This document shows, piece by piece, positions 41,016-51,178 of a DNA stretch of 64,000 nt. Source of the DNA: Falsiroseomonas sp. (GTDB taxonomy: Bacteria > Pseudomonadota > Alphaproteobacteria > Acetobacterales > Acetobacteraceae). The notes beneath the pieces are model-generated. The model worked only from the letters and a program-made list of their open reading frames with translations. It had not been told where the DNA came from and ran no database searches. Position numbers and translations under genes: made by a program. The stretch's first letter is position 1; each line of letters opens with the position of its first letter. The stretch spans positions 1 to 64,000 of the forward strand of contig NZ_JAUYTS010000116.1 of the NCBI RefSeq assembly GCF_030695085.1, written 5' to 3'.

Positions 41016-41879
41016 GTGGCAGATCGGGTCCGGACGCCAGTGACGCTGCCCTATATCGACCAGCTCCTGGCACAGCTCGCCCGCGGCAATGCCGCGCTGG
41101 AGCAGAGCTTCGGCCGGCACATCCATTGGGGCTACTGGCCCGACCCCGGCATCGCCGAGCCCGACCGGCCGGAGGATTACGCAGAGGCGGCGGAGCGCCT
41201 AAGCCTGGAATTACTGGACCTGGCCGGGATCACCCCCGGGATGCGGGTGCTGGATGCCGGCTGCGGCTTCGGTGGCACCCTGGCCTGCCTGCAGGACCGG
41301 GTCGAGGGGCTGGACCTCACCGGATTGAACATCGACCCGCGCCAGTTGCAGCGCGCCCGACAGCTTGCCCAGCCCCGCCCCGGCAGCTTCCTGCGCTTCG
41401 TCGCCGGCGATGCCTGCACCCTGCCCTTCGCCGATGCCAGCTTCGACCGCGTGCTGGCGGTGGAGTGCATCTTCCACTTCCCTTCCCGCGCCGCCTTCCT
41501 GGCGGAGGTGCGGCGGGTGCTGCGGCCGGGTGGTGCGCTGGTGATCTCGGATTTCGTGCCCGCCACGGTCTGGGTGCCGATGGCGCGGATGGCGCGCTGG
41601 CCGGCGCTGGAGCGGCTGAACCTGTTCGGCGCCTGCGACGTCACCTGCTCCGCGGCCCGCTACCGCCAACTTGCGGCGCAGGCCGGCCTGCCGGTGACCA
41701 CCTTGCGCGACATCACGCGCCACACCCTGCCGACCTATGCCTTTCTCGGCCGGATGCTGGCCCGCGGCACGCGGCGCGGCTTTGGCCAGAGCCTGGCGCG
41801 CAGCGGGCTCGGCATGCTGGACTGGGTCGGTCGCCGTGGCCTGCTGCGCTACAGCCTACTGCGCTTCGACCGGGTCTGA
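41016..41879 (+). CDS. SAM-dependent methyltransferase
   Basis: This 287-residue class I methyltransferase has motif I VLDAGCGFGGTLACLQ near residue 79, acidic position NIDPRQLQRARQ, FVAGDACTLPFADASFDRVL and VRRVLRPGGALVISDF. The pattern is close to the UbiE/sterol/tocopherol-type Methyltransf_11 family; the methyl acceptor is not identifiable. The start is GTG at 41016, with GGGAG six bases upstream; an overlapping ATG at 41014 is out of frame and stops after nine codons. It is divergent from gyrA. Confidence 0.82.
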   Translation: MADRVRTPVTLPYIDQLLAQLARGNAALEQSFGRHIHWGYWPDPGIAEPDRPEDYAEAAERLSLELLDLAGITPGMRVLDAGCGFGGTLACLQDRVEGLDLTGLNIDPRQLQRARQLAQPRPGSFLRFVAGDACTLPFADASFDRVLAVECIFHFPSRAAFLAEVRRVLRPGGALVISDFVPATVWVPMARMARWPALERLNLFGACDVTCSAARYRQLAAQAGLPVTTLRDITRHTLPTYAFLGRMLARGTRRGFGQSLARSGLGMLDWVGRRGLLRYSLLRFDRV

Positions 41880-41888
41880 AGGGCGTTT

Positions 41889-42785
41889 TTAGGCCGGCGC
41901 CCGATGGTGGTGGTGATCCGGCAGGCCGAAGCCCGGATGTTCCTGCTTCCAGGCTTCCAGCAGATCCCGGTCATCCTCGTCCCAGGGATGGAAATCGCGG
42001 CGGAAATAGGCGGTGTAGGCGGAGACCGGAGGCGTGCCGAACAGGTTGCGGAGGCTGGGACCGGAGGGCGAAGCACCCCCCTCCGCCGACTTCACCGCAC
42101 GGCGGGGCCGGAAGAACAGCTTCACCCGCATCACGGAGAAGGCGATCATCAACCCGATCGCGCCCGTGACGGTCACCACGACCAGGCCAAAGATCCGGTG
42201 CATCCAGGCCCAGAAGCCGCGGCCAAAAACATGCTCATACACATCGAAGCACACGGCCTTGTGCTCGATCTCCTCCGCCGCATGCCAGAGCCACAGATTG
42301 GCGAAGGCCGGGTCGGTACCCTCCCTGTAGAGCAGCCGCTTCCGCAGCAGCAGGGACGCCAGGATGGCGGTGAAATGCTCCAGCGCGCAGGTGATGGAAA
42401 GCTGGGTGGCGCGCGGCCAGATGGTCTTGGCGATGCCGAGCATGATGCGGGCCACCGTCTCCAGCTCTGCCCCCAGCACATTCGCCTCCCGCAGCGCCGC
42501 GTTGGAACGGGCGTGTTCGCGGGAGTGGTTGGCCTCCTGGTGGATGAACTGGTCCGCCGCCTCGCGCAAAGCGGGGTCGGTGATCCGCCCCCGGTAATAC
42601 GCGACGGAGCGGCAGAAGAACGCCTCGCCGACCGGAAACAGGAAGGAGATGGCGTTCAGCCCATCTTCCGAGACCCTTGGCAGGCGGGTCCAGGCCCGCG
42701 CTGCCGCGGCATCATAGGCCAGACGCACACGCCGACGGATGATCTCGATCGGGGTCGCGCGGGGATTCGCCGGTGCATCGCTCAC
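41889..42785 (-). CDS. Metal-dependent hydrolase-like membrane protein (PF10118 type)
   Basis: This 298-residue protein has an all-helical domain with spaced His/Glu residues: DQFIHQEANHSREHARSN near residue 90, CALEHFTAILASLLL and WLWHAAEEIEHKAVCFDVYE. These form a predicted di-metal (ferritin-like) site. A membrane segment (IFGLVVVTVTGAIGLMIAFS) and a His-rich C-terminus (PDHHHHRAPA) follow. The family is annotated as predicted metal-dependent hydrolase; the substrate is unknown. It ends 10 bases from the convergent methyltransferase gene. Confidence 0.8.
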   Translation of the reverse strand: MSDAPANPRATPIEIIRRRVRLAYDAAAARAWTRLPRVSEDGLNAISFLFPVGEAFFCRSVAYYRGRITDPALREAADQFIHQEANHSREHARSNAALREANVLGAELETVARIMLGIAKTIWPRATQLSITCALEHFTAILASLLLRKRLLYREGTDPAFANLWLWHAAEEIEHKAVCFDVYEHVFGRGFWAWMHRIFGLVVVTVTGAIGLMIAFSVMRVKLFFRPRRAVKSAEGGASPSGPSLRNLFGTPPVSAYTAYFRRDFHPWDEDDRDLLEAWKQEHPGFGLPDHHHHRAPA

Positions 42786-42867
42786 ACCTGTTGACTTAAG
42801 CGTGAGCTTCTAATGCATCAAGGTAAAACTAGGCGGGATTCGCCCTGGACCGGTCCCGATCCTGGGC

Positions 42868-42887
42868 GTCTTAACCGAAATTAAGAC
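42868..42887 (-). terminator. Hairpin directly after the ssb stop codon
   Basis: GTCTTAA at 42868-42874 and TTAAGAC at 42881-42887 are perfect 7-bp arms around a 6-base loop, starting at the base next to the ssb stop codon. The stem is AT-rich, unlike its surroundings. It may end ssb transcription or protect the 3' end; no U-run follows. Confidence 0.4.
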
Positions 42888-43439
42888 TCAGAACGGGATA
42901 TCGTCGTCCAGGTCGCTGCCACCCTTGGCCGGGGGGCTGCGACCGCCGCCGCCGCCCCCGGAACGCGCGCCGCCGCCGCCGCTATTGTCCCAACCGCCGC
43001 CGCCCGACCGAGCCGGGGCGGAAGACCTGCCGCCGCCGGCGCCGCCATAGCTGCTACCCGAGTCGCCATCCCCCGGGTCGGCGGCACCGCCGGCGCGGCC
43101 ACCGAGCAGGGCGATCTCGCCGCGGAACTGGCGCAGCACGATTTCCGTCGAATAGCGGTCAGCCCCCGCCTGGTCCTGCCATTTGCGGGTCTCAAGCTGG
43201 CCCTCGACATACACCTCGGAGCCCTTCTTCAGGTACTTCTCGGCAATCTCGCCCAGCTTCTCATTGAAGATCGCCACCGAGTGCCACTCGGTCCGCTCCT
43301 GCTGGTTGCCCTCGCGGTCCTTGAAGCGTTCCGAGGTGGCCAGGCGGAGATTTACCACCCGGCCGCCATTCTGGAAGTTGCGGATTTCCGGGTCGCGGCC
43401 GAGCCGCCCCACGAGGATCACCTTGTTCACACCGGCCAT
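42888..43439 (-). CDS. ssb: Single-stranded DNA-binding protein
   Basis: This 183-residue OB-fold protein coats ssDNA in replication and repair. The N-terminal 110 residues have the SSB pattern [41 protein letters not shown] and [20 protein letters not shown] Gly/Ser-rich linker of about 55 residues follows. The tail ends in the acidic tip DDDIPF, which recruits partner proteins. It is divergent from uvrA, with a LexA box in the shared region, so DNA damage may induce both. Confidence 0.97.
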   Translation of the reverse strand: MAGVNKVILVGRLGRDPEIRNFQNGGRVVNLRLATSERFKDREGNQQERTEWHSVAIFNEKLGEIAEKYLKKGSEVYVEGQLETRKWQDQAGADRYSTEIVLRQFRGEIALLGGRAGGAADPGDGDSGSSYGGAGGGRSSAPARSGGGGWDNSGGGGARSGGGGGGRSPPAKGGSDLDDDIPF

Positions 43440-43570
43440 GGCCGCATTCCCTCAATCTCGACCGCGGAAGCTAGCCCGAAGGTGATCCTCCTGCCAGTCG
43501 CAGCAGGGCTGCGCTGGCGGCACCTCGCAAAACCACTTCCCGACCCACCTATATCGTGGCAGATTAACCA

Positions 43571-43585
43571 GAACACATAGCGAAC
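43571..43585. promoter_or_regulatory. LexA (SOS) box between ssb and uvrA
   Basis: GAAC at 43571-43574 and GAAC at 43582-43585, seven bases apart, form the direct-repeat LexA operator of Alphaproteobacteria (GTTC-N7-GTTC on the other strand). It lies 50 bp upstream of the uvrA ATG and 131 bp from the ssb start. A TATAT-like element at 43551-43555 just upstream could be the uvrA -10 region. Confidence 0.82.
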
Positions 43586-43635
43586 GCCAGCCCGGATTTC
43601 GGGGCGGGCGTCCCCTCCAAATCGGTGGATCCTTC

Positions 43636-46512
<2,877 letters not shown>

Positions 46513-46519
46513 CGCCGCC

Positions 46520-47326
46520 TCAGCCGCGCAGCAGCTCCGCCATCGCCACGGCAAGCTGCGCGGCCTCCGGCTTCGGCAGCGCCTGTTGCAGCGTCTCCGG
46601 CGCCGCGGCACGCAGCAGGGCGGCGGCCTGGCGCAGATCCTCCGGGCCGGTGGCCGGGCGGGGCGCCAGACGCGCCACCGCCTGGGCAATGCGCTCCGTC
46701 CGTTGCGCCAGGCTGTGCTGGTCGTTGGTGACGTATTGCTTGATGAAGCGGGATTGCTGGTATCCGATCAGCGCGTCCGATTCGATGTGCACCGCGGCCA
46801 GCAGGGCCGGGTCCTCCCGCAGCAGGCGTTGCAGCATGCTCTGGTCGTTTTCAATCTGGTTCCACAGCGCAGCGGCGCGCAACGCTTCATCCGGGATGGC
46901 GGCATAGGCCGCAATCCAACGCCGCGCCGCCTCCCGCGCTGCCTCCCGACCCAGATCCCACAGGAAGACGCCAGCATTGATGTCCCATGGCGCCTGCCCG
47001 GAGCCGGGCGGGTGGATCATCGCCTTGCCGGACTGGCTGGCCAGGTAGCCTGCCAGATCGAAGCGTGGATCGGCGATGAAGGCATCGGCATCCAGATGCA
47101 TCACCCAGCCGCGATACCCTTCCGCCAGCCGGTCAGCCAGGAAGTCCAGCCGGTTGTACGTGGCCTGCCAGGGGTGGAAGCCGCGCCGCACGCCGATGAA
47201 CACCTCCATGCGGATGCCATGCCGCAGGCAGAAGGCGCGGTTGGCCGGCAGGGTGGCCATCAGCATCGGAAAATATCGGTCCTGGTCCGCCGTCTGGAAC
47301 AGGATGATCTCGGGCAGGTCGGGCAT
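46520..47326 (-). CDS. Predicted glycosyltransferase (GT-A type)
   Basis: This 268-residue soluble protein has a GT-A-like layout: ILFQTADQDRYFPMLMATLP at the start, the DxD-type motif WVMHLDADAFIADPRFDL near residue 74, PWDINAGVFLWDLGREA and NDQSMLQRLLRED. This pattern resembles GMA12/MNN10-like galactosyl- or mannosyltransferases that use nucleotide sugars with a metal. No cell-surface cluster is adjacent, so acceptor and donor are unknown. The ATG at 47326 begins the conserved part; an in-frame ATG lies eight codons upstream. Confidence 0.7.
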   Translation of the reverse strand: MPDLPEIILFQTADQDRYFPMLMATLPANRAFCLRHGIRMEVFIGVRRGFHPWQATYNRLDFLADRLAEGYRGWVMHLDADAFIADPRFDLAGYLASQSGKAMIHPPGSGQAPWDINAGVFLWDLGREAAREAARRWIAAYAAIPDEALRAAALWNQIENDQSMLQRLLREDPALLAAVHIESDALIGYQQSRFIKQYVTNDQHSLAQRTERIAQAVARLAPRPATGPEDLRQAAALLRAAAPETLQQALPKPEAAQLAVAMAELLRG

Positions 47327-47374
47327 GGGCGGATCCGTTGGGCATCGCAACCTGCCATGTGGCAGGCGTATCGA

Positions 47375-48190
47375 CTACCCGAGCCGGCCGCGCAGCCCGG
47401 CCCAGACCAGCGCGGCGCGGTCACCCACGCCGCGCGGATGCGGCACGGCCCGCCCGGCGGCCAGCCGCGCCAGGTCCCGCCTGGCCAGCACCACCGGCAG
47501 CACGGCGGGCAGCGCCACTCGCGGCACCGCCTCCGCCTTGGCCAGGGTCACACCGCCTTCTTCCGCCAGCGCGCGGCGCAGCGGCTCGGCCGTGGCGGGC
47601 TCGGCGATCACGGCCTCCGCCGTCAGCCCGGCCTCCGCCAGCGCATCCTGCGGCAGCAGGCAGCGGCCCTGGGCGGCATGGGCGGGAATGCTGCGGAGCA
47701 CGCCGGCCAGGCCGTGCAGCGCGCCCAGCCGCTGCACCGCGGGCAGCGCCGCATCCGGCGCACCCAGCAGCCGCGCGGCCGCCACCGCCAGCCCCCCCGC
47801 GCCGGCCCGCAGATAGGCGCCGAAAGCCTCCCGCGTCGGAATACCCTCCGGCTCCGCCTCCGCTTCCCTGGCATCGACCAGCGCGGCCAGTGCGGCGGCA
47901 TCCAGCGCGCCTTCGGTGATGGCCGCGTGCAGCGGCCCGGCCACCTCATGCCGCCGCGCCGGGCGGCCTTCCGCAGCCTCCGCCACCGCGTCGCGCCACC
48001 ATTGCAGGCGAATCAGCGTGGCGATCTGGCTGGTCGCCACCTCCCGCGCGCGGGCCAGTTCGTGGTTGAAGGCGATCAGCGCGAACAACGCCTCCCGCTT
48101 CGCCGGCGGCGCGAAGATCGCGGCCAGGTAGCGGTCCGGGTCATGCTGGCGCACGAAGGCGCCGAGCGGCGAAAGCGGGGGTTCGGCCAT
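47375..48190 (-). CDS. Squalene/phytoene synthase-family protein, catalytic motifs degenerate
   Basis: This 271-residue protein has the all-helical squalene/phytoene synthase fold: DPDRYLAAIFAPPAKREALF, LIRLQWWRDAVAEAAEGRP, REAFGAYLRAGAGGLAVAAA and HGLAGVLRSIPAHAAQGRCL. Where true synthases have the first Asp-rich motif, it has FNHELARAREV, and no second Asp-rich motif is visible. It therefore resembles the NDUFAF6-like branch linked to complex I assembly more than a carotenoid enzyme. A prenyl-synthase role cannot be excluded. The ATG at 48190 is chosen by conserved sequence. Confidence 0.75.
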   Translation of the reverse strand: MAEPPLSPLGAFVRQHDPDRYLAAIFAPPAKREALFALIAFNHELARAREVATSQIATLIRLQWWRDAVAEAAEGRPARRHEVAGPLHAAITEGALDAAALAALVDAREAEAEPEGIPTREAFGAYLRAGAGGLAVAAARLLGAPDAALPAVQRLGALHGLAGVLRSIPAHAAQGRCLLPQDALAEAGLTAEAVIAEPATAEPLRRALAEEGGVTLAKAEAVPRVALPAVLPVVLARRDLARLAAGRAVPHPRGVGDRAALVWAGLRGRLG

Positions 48191-48230
48191 GCCGCCAGAT
48201 GACGGTCGGCGGCGCGGGCCGCAAGTGCGG

Positions 48231-48259
48231 TTGACGCTTCCCGAGGCCACGCCTAGGTC
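48231..48259 (+). promoter_or_regulatory. Sigma70-type promoter for sodB
   Basis: TTGACG at 48231-48236 and TAGGTC at 48254-48259 are 17 bases apart, in the 144-bp gap upstream of sodB. The predicted transcript start near 48266 leaves a leader of about 70 bases. Shine-Dalgarno GGGAGA lies before the ATG at 48335. Confidence 0.6.
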
Positions 48260-48334
48260 ATTCCCCGGTCGCGGGGCCCCATTCGCGGGGACCACCCCGC
48301 AAGCTGGCCAAAGCCCCCAAACGGGAGAGACCCC

Positions 48335-48973
<639 letters not shown>

Positions 48974-48995
48974 CACGTCCGACCCGGACATGACG

Positions 48996-49029
48996 AAGGC
49001 GCCGAGGGGGAAACCCCCGGCGCCTTTTT
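48996..49029 (+). terminator. Rho-independent terminator of sodB
   Basis: Stem AAGGCGCC-GA-GGGGG, loop AAA and stem CCCCC-GGCGCC-TT form about 13 base pairs with a 2-base bulge, followed by a T-run at 49025-49029. It is 23 bases after the sodB stop. It is the clearest intrinsic terminator in the window. Confidence 0.9.
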
Positions 49030-49078
49030 CATGCCTGCTGCCGGCAACAGATCCAGCCGGCACAACCTGCACCCGTCA

Positions 49079-49210
49079 AAGGCGGGTGAGCGCCCGAACG
49101 GGCGCCGCGGCCTATGCCGCGAAGCCAGGCCCGCGGATGCGGGCGCCGGCGCCTGGGGCCGGAGACCACCCGCCGAAGGCGGGTGACCGCCCCAACGGGC
49201 GCCAGCGGCC
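49079..49210. repeat. REP-like pair of hairpin repeats between sodB and yajC
   Basis: Copy A (49079-49112) and copy B (49176-49210) share AAGGCGGGTGA, then CCAACGGGCGCC or CGAACGGGCGCC, then GCGGCC, with four or five differences over 34-35 bases. Each contains an internal hairpin (GCGCCC-GAAC-GGGCGC in A). Copy B is preceded by a perfect stem CACCCGCC-GAA-GGCGGGTG at 49167-49185. Sited after two convergent genes, they resemble repetitive extragenic palindromes. Confidence 0.7.
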
Positions 49211-49221
49211 GAGGTCGGATA

Positions 49222-49560
49222 TCAGCTCTTCACGTCGTTGGCGGGCGCCGGCGGCTTCACAACGCTGCCGATCGTGCCGCGCACCACAGTGACGCGGACA
49301 TTCGGCGCCAGCTCCACCTCCACCTCGTCGCTGTCGTCGCGCACCTTGGTCACGGTGCCGACCAGGCCGCCGCCGGTGATGACCTTGTCGTTGCGCTTCA
49401 AGCCACCGAGCATGGCGCGGTGTTCCTTCATCTTCTTCTGCTGCGGCCGGATCAGCAGGAAGTAGAAGACGGCGAAGATCAGGATCAGCGGCAGCAGCTG
49501 CATGACAACGGCGCCGGTGCCGCCACCGGCATCCTGGGCATAGGCGGGCGAAATGAACAT
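49222..49560 (-). CDS. yajC: Preprotein translocase auxiliary subunit YajC
   Basis: This 112-residue inner-membrane protein is associated with SecDF. After MFISPAYAQDAGG comes one membrane helix (MQLLPLILIFAVFYFLLIRP), then the diagnostic RPQQKKMKEHRAMLGGLKRND and the small soluble domain DKVITGGGLVGTVTKV. The ATG at 49560 is chosen because MFISPAYAQ is typical of alphaproteobacterial YajC; the frame is open 29 codons further up. The usual neighbours secD and secF are not in the window. Confidence 0.94.
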   Translation of the reverse strand: MFISPAYAQDAGGGTGAVVMQLLPLILIFAVFYFLLIRPQQKKMKEHRAMLGGLKRNDKVITGGGLVGTVTKVRDDSDEVEVELAPNVRVTVVRGTIGSVVKPPAPANDVKS

Positions 49561-49619
49561 GTGTTGGGGTCCGGCTTTCCTGGTGGGGTCGGCCCCGGGC
49601 TTGCGGGGCATCGGCCCGC

Positions 49620-49647
49620 AACCTAGCTTCCGCCCCCTTTCCGTCAA
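49620..49647 (-). promoter_or_regulatory. Sigma70-type promoter for yajC
   Basis: Reading leftward, TTGACG (49647-49642) and TAGGTT (49625-49620) are 16 bases apart, upstream of the yajC ATG at 49560. The boxes are almost the same as those in front of sodB (TTGACG, TAGGTC), which supports both. Confidence 0.5.
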
Positions 49648-49670
49648 TACATGATCCGGGTGCCACGTCC

Positions 49671-50537
49671 TTGTCCGAGCCTCACGCCCTGCTGCCCACC
49701 CTCACCCGGATCGCCGAGGCGCTGGAGCGTCTGGCCCCGCCGGCCGCCCAGCGGCCCGATCTCGGGGCGGCGGATGCCTTCGTCTGGCACCCCGGCCCGC
49801 CCTCCCGCCTCGATCCGGTGCCGAAGGTCGCCGCCGTGGGAATCACGCTGCTGCAGGGGGTGGAGCGGCAGAAGGCGCTGATCCTGGAGAATACGCTACG
49901 CTTCGCCCGCGGCCTGCCGGCCAACAACGCCATGCTCTGGGGCGCCCGCGGCATGGGCAAGTCCAGCCTGGTGAAGGCTGCCCATGCGGCGTGCAATGCC
50001 GAACTGCCCGGCTCGCTCGCTTTGGTGGAGATCCAGCGCGAGGATGTCCGCACCCTGCCGGATCTGCTGAATGTGCTGCGAAATGGCGACCGTCGCTGCC
50101 TGGTGTTCTGCGACGACCTGTCCTTCGAGCGGGAGGATGCCGACTACAAGGCGCTGAAATCCGTGCTGGATGGCGGCATCGAGGGCCGGCCGGCCCATGT
50201 GCTGTTCTACGCCACCTCCAACCGCCGCCACCTGATGCCGCGCGACATGATCGAGAATGAGCGCAGCACCGCCATCAACCCCTCCGAGGCGACGGAGGAG
50301 AAGGTCTCGCTGTCCGACCGCTTCGGGCTCTGGATCGGCTTTCACAATTGCGACCAGGACACGTTCTTCGCCATGGTCGAGGGCTATGCCGGCAGCTTCA
50401 ACCTGCCCGTCGCACCGGAGGAACTGCGCCGCGCCGCGGTGGAGTGGAGCGTGACGCGCGGCGCACGCTCCGGCCGCGTCGCCTGGCAATTCGTGCAGGA
50501 CATGGCGGGCCGGCTCGGGGTGAAGACCGGGGTCTGA
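49671..50537 (+). CDS. DUF815 family ATP-binding protein
   Basis: This 288-residue AAA-like ATPase has a P-loop GARGMGKSSLVKAAHAA near residue 86, Walker B-like CLVFCDDLSFEREDADYKAL, then LFYATSNRRHLMPRDMIENE (sensor region) and SDRFGLWIGFHNCDQDTFFA. DUF815 proteins are conserved ATPases of unknown function. The start is TTG at 49671, since no in-frame ATG or GTG precedes the conserved N-terminus at a suitable distance; this is the least certain part of the call. It is divergent from yajC. Confidence 0.83.
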   Translation: MSEPHALLPTLTRIAEALERLAPPAAQRPDLGAADAFVWHPGPPSRLDPVPKVAAVGITLLQGVERQKALILENTLRFARGLPANNAMLWGARGMGKSSLVKAAHAACNAELPGSLALVEIQREDVRTLPDLLNVLRNGDRRCLVFCDDLSFEREDADYKALKSVLDGGIEGRPAHVLFYATSNRRHLMPRDMIENERSTAINPSEATEEKVSLSDRFGLWIGFHNCDQDTFFAMVEGYAGSFNLPVAPEELRRAAVEWSVTRGARSGRVAWQFVQDMAGRLGVKTGV

Positions 50538-50659
50538 CCCGGAATTGTTGCCCCGGGCTGGCGCCGGGGTGAATTCGCCGTCGCGTTGAATTCTTTCCTT
50601 GCGGTTCGCGCGCTGCGGCAGGACCCTGCGCGCGCCACCTGCGAGGCCGCCATCCCGGC

Positions 50660-50681
50660 GGAAAGCTCCATGCGGCTTTCC
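50660..50681 (+). promoter_or_regulatory. Leader hairpin before the 77-residue membrane protein gene
   Basis: GGAAAGC at 50660-50666 and GCTTTCC at 50675-50681 form a perfect 7-bp stem with an 8-base loop, 16 bases before the ATG. The ribosome site (TAGGAATG) lies just after the stem. Two GAATTC palindromes precede it at 50572 and 50588. Confidence 0.35.
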
Positions 50682-50697
50682 CTAGGAATGTGATCCC

Positions 50698-50931
50698 ATG
50701 TCCCGCTTCTTTGATATCATCCTCTGGCCGCTGACGGCCTTCCTCGGCCTGGTCGGCCGCAACACCAAGGCTGCGATCGCCATCGGATCCCTGGTGACGG
50801 TGCTTGCCATCGTCACGCGGCACGGTGCCTGGGCCGCCGGAGCGGCGATGTTCGTCGGGACGGTGCTGGTCTGGCTCAGCGAATCCAACACGCGCCGGCA
50901 GGCCGAGCAGGGTGCCGCCGTGGGCGAGTGA
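50698..50931 (+). CDS. Small two-helix membrane protein, function unknown
   Basis: This 77-residue protein has two likely membrane helices (IILWPLTAFLGLVG and AAGAAMFVGTVLVWLSE, with a third weak hydrophobic stretch AAIAIGSLVTVLAIV between). It ends in a charged tail TRRQAEQGAAVGE. No family recognised. It has an AGGAA ribosome site and typical high-GC third-position use. It lies between the DUF815 gene and the repeat lipoprotein gene, on the same strand as both. Confidence 0.62.
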   Translation: MSRFFDIILWPLTAFLGLVGRNTKAAIAIGSLVTVLAIVTRHGAWAAGAAMFVGTVLVWLSESNTRRQAEQGAAVGE

Positions 50932-51070
50932 GCGCCGGCGCCGCGGGCCCCAGGCCCGGCCCGGCTGAGGCGAAACGCCCCGCGCAGGTTTCTTGCGCCG
51001 AAAGCGCCGCGCGCCAACCCTGGCGCAGTGAGATCCGCGGCAATCCAAAACGTGACCCCGCAATGATTCC

Positions 51071-51104
51071 CCTGGCCGCTTCGGAGGTTGACCGAAGGGC
51101 CAGG
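51071..51104 (+). other. Strong stem-loop upstream of the repeat lipoprotein gene
   Basis: CCTGGCCGCTTCGG at 51071-51084 pairs with CCGAAGGGCCAGG at 51092-51104: 13 base pairs with a single bulged G and a 7-base loop. It lies 74 bases before the chosen start of the repeat lipoprotein. There is no U-run, so it may be a leader structure or a processing site. Confidence 0.5.
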
Positions 51105-51178
51105 ACGGGTTGCCATTCGCGGGCGCCAGGGGGGCGCGCGCCGCGAAAAGGCGGCCGATCATGGCAGCGGGGTGCTTC

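Noticed and set aside
41014-41043. ATG at 41014 as start of the methyltransferase
   Set aside because: It is out of frame with the methyltransferase and meets a stop after nine codons; the GTG at 41016 opens the conserved frame.
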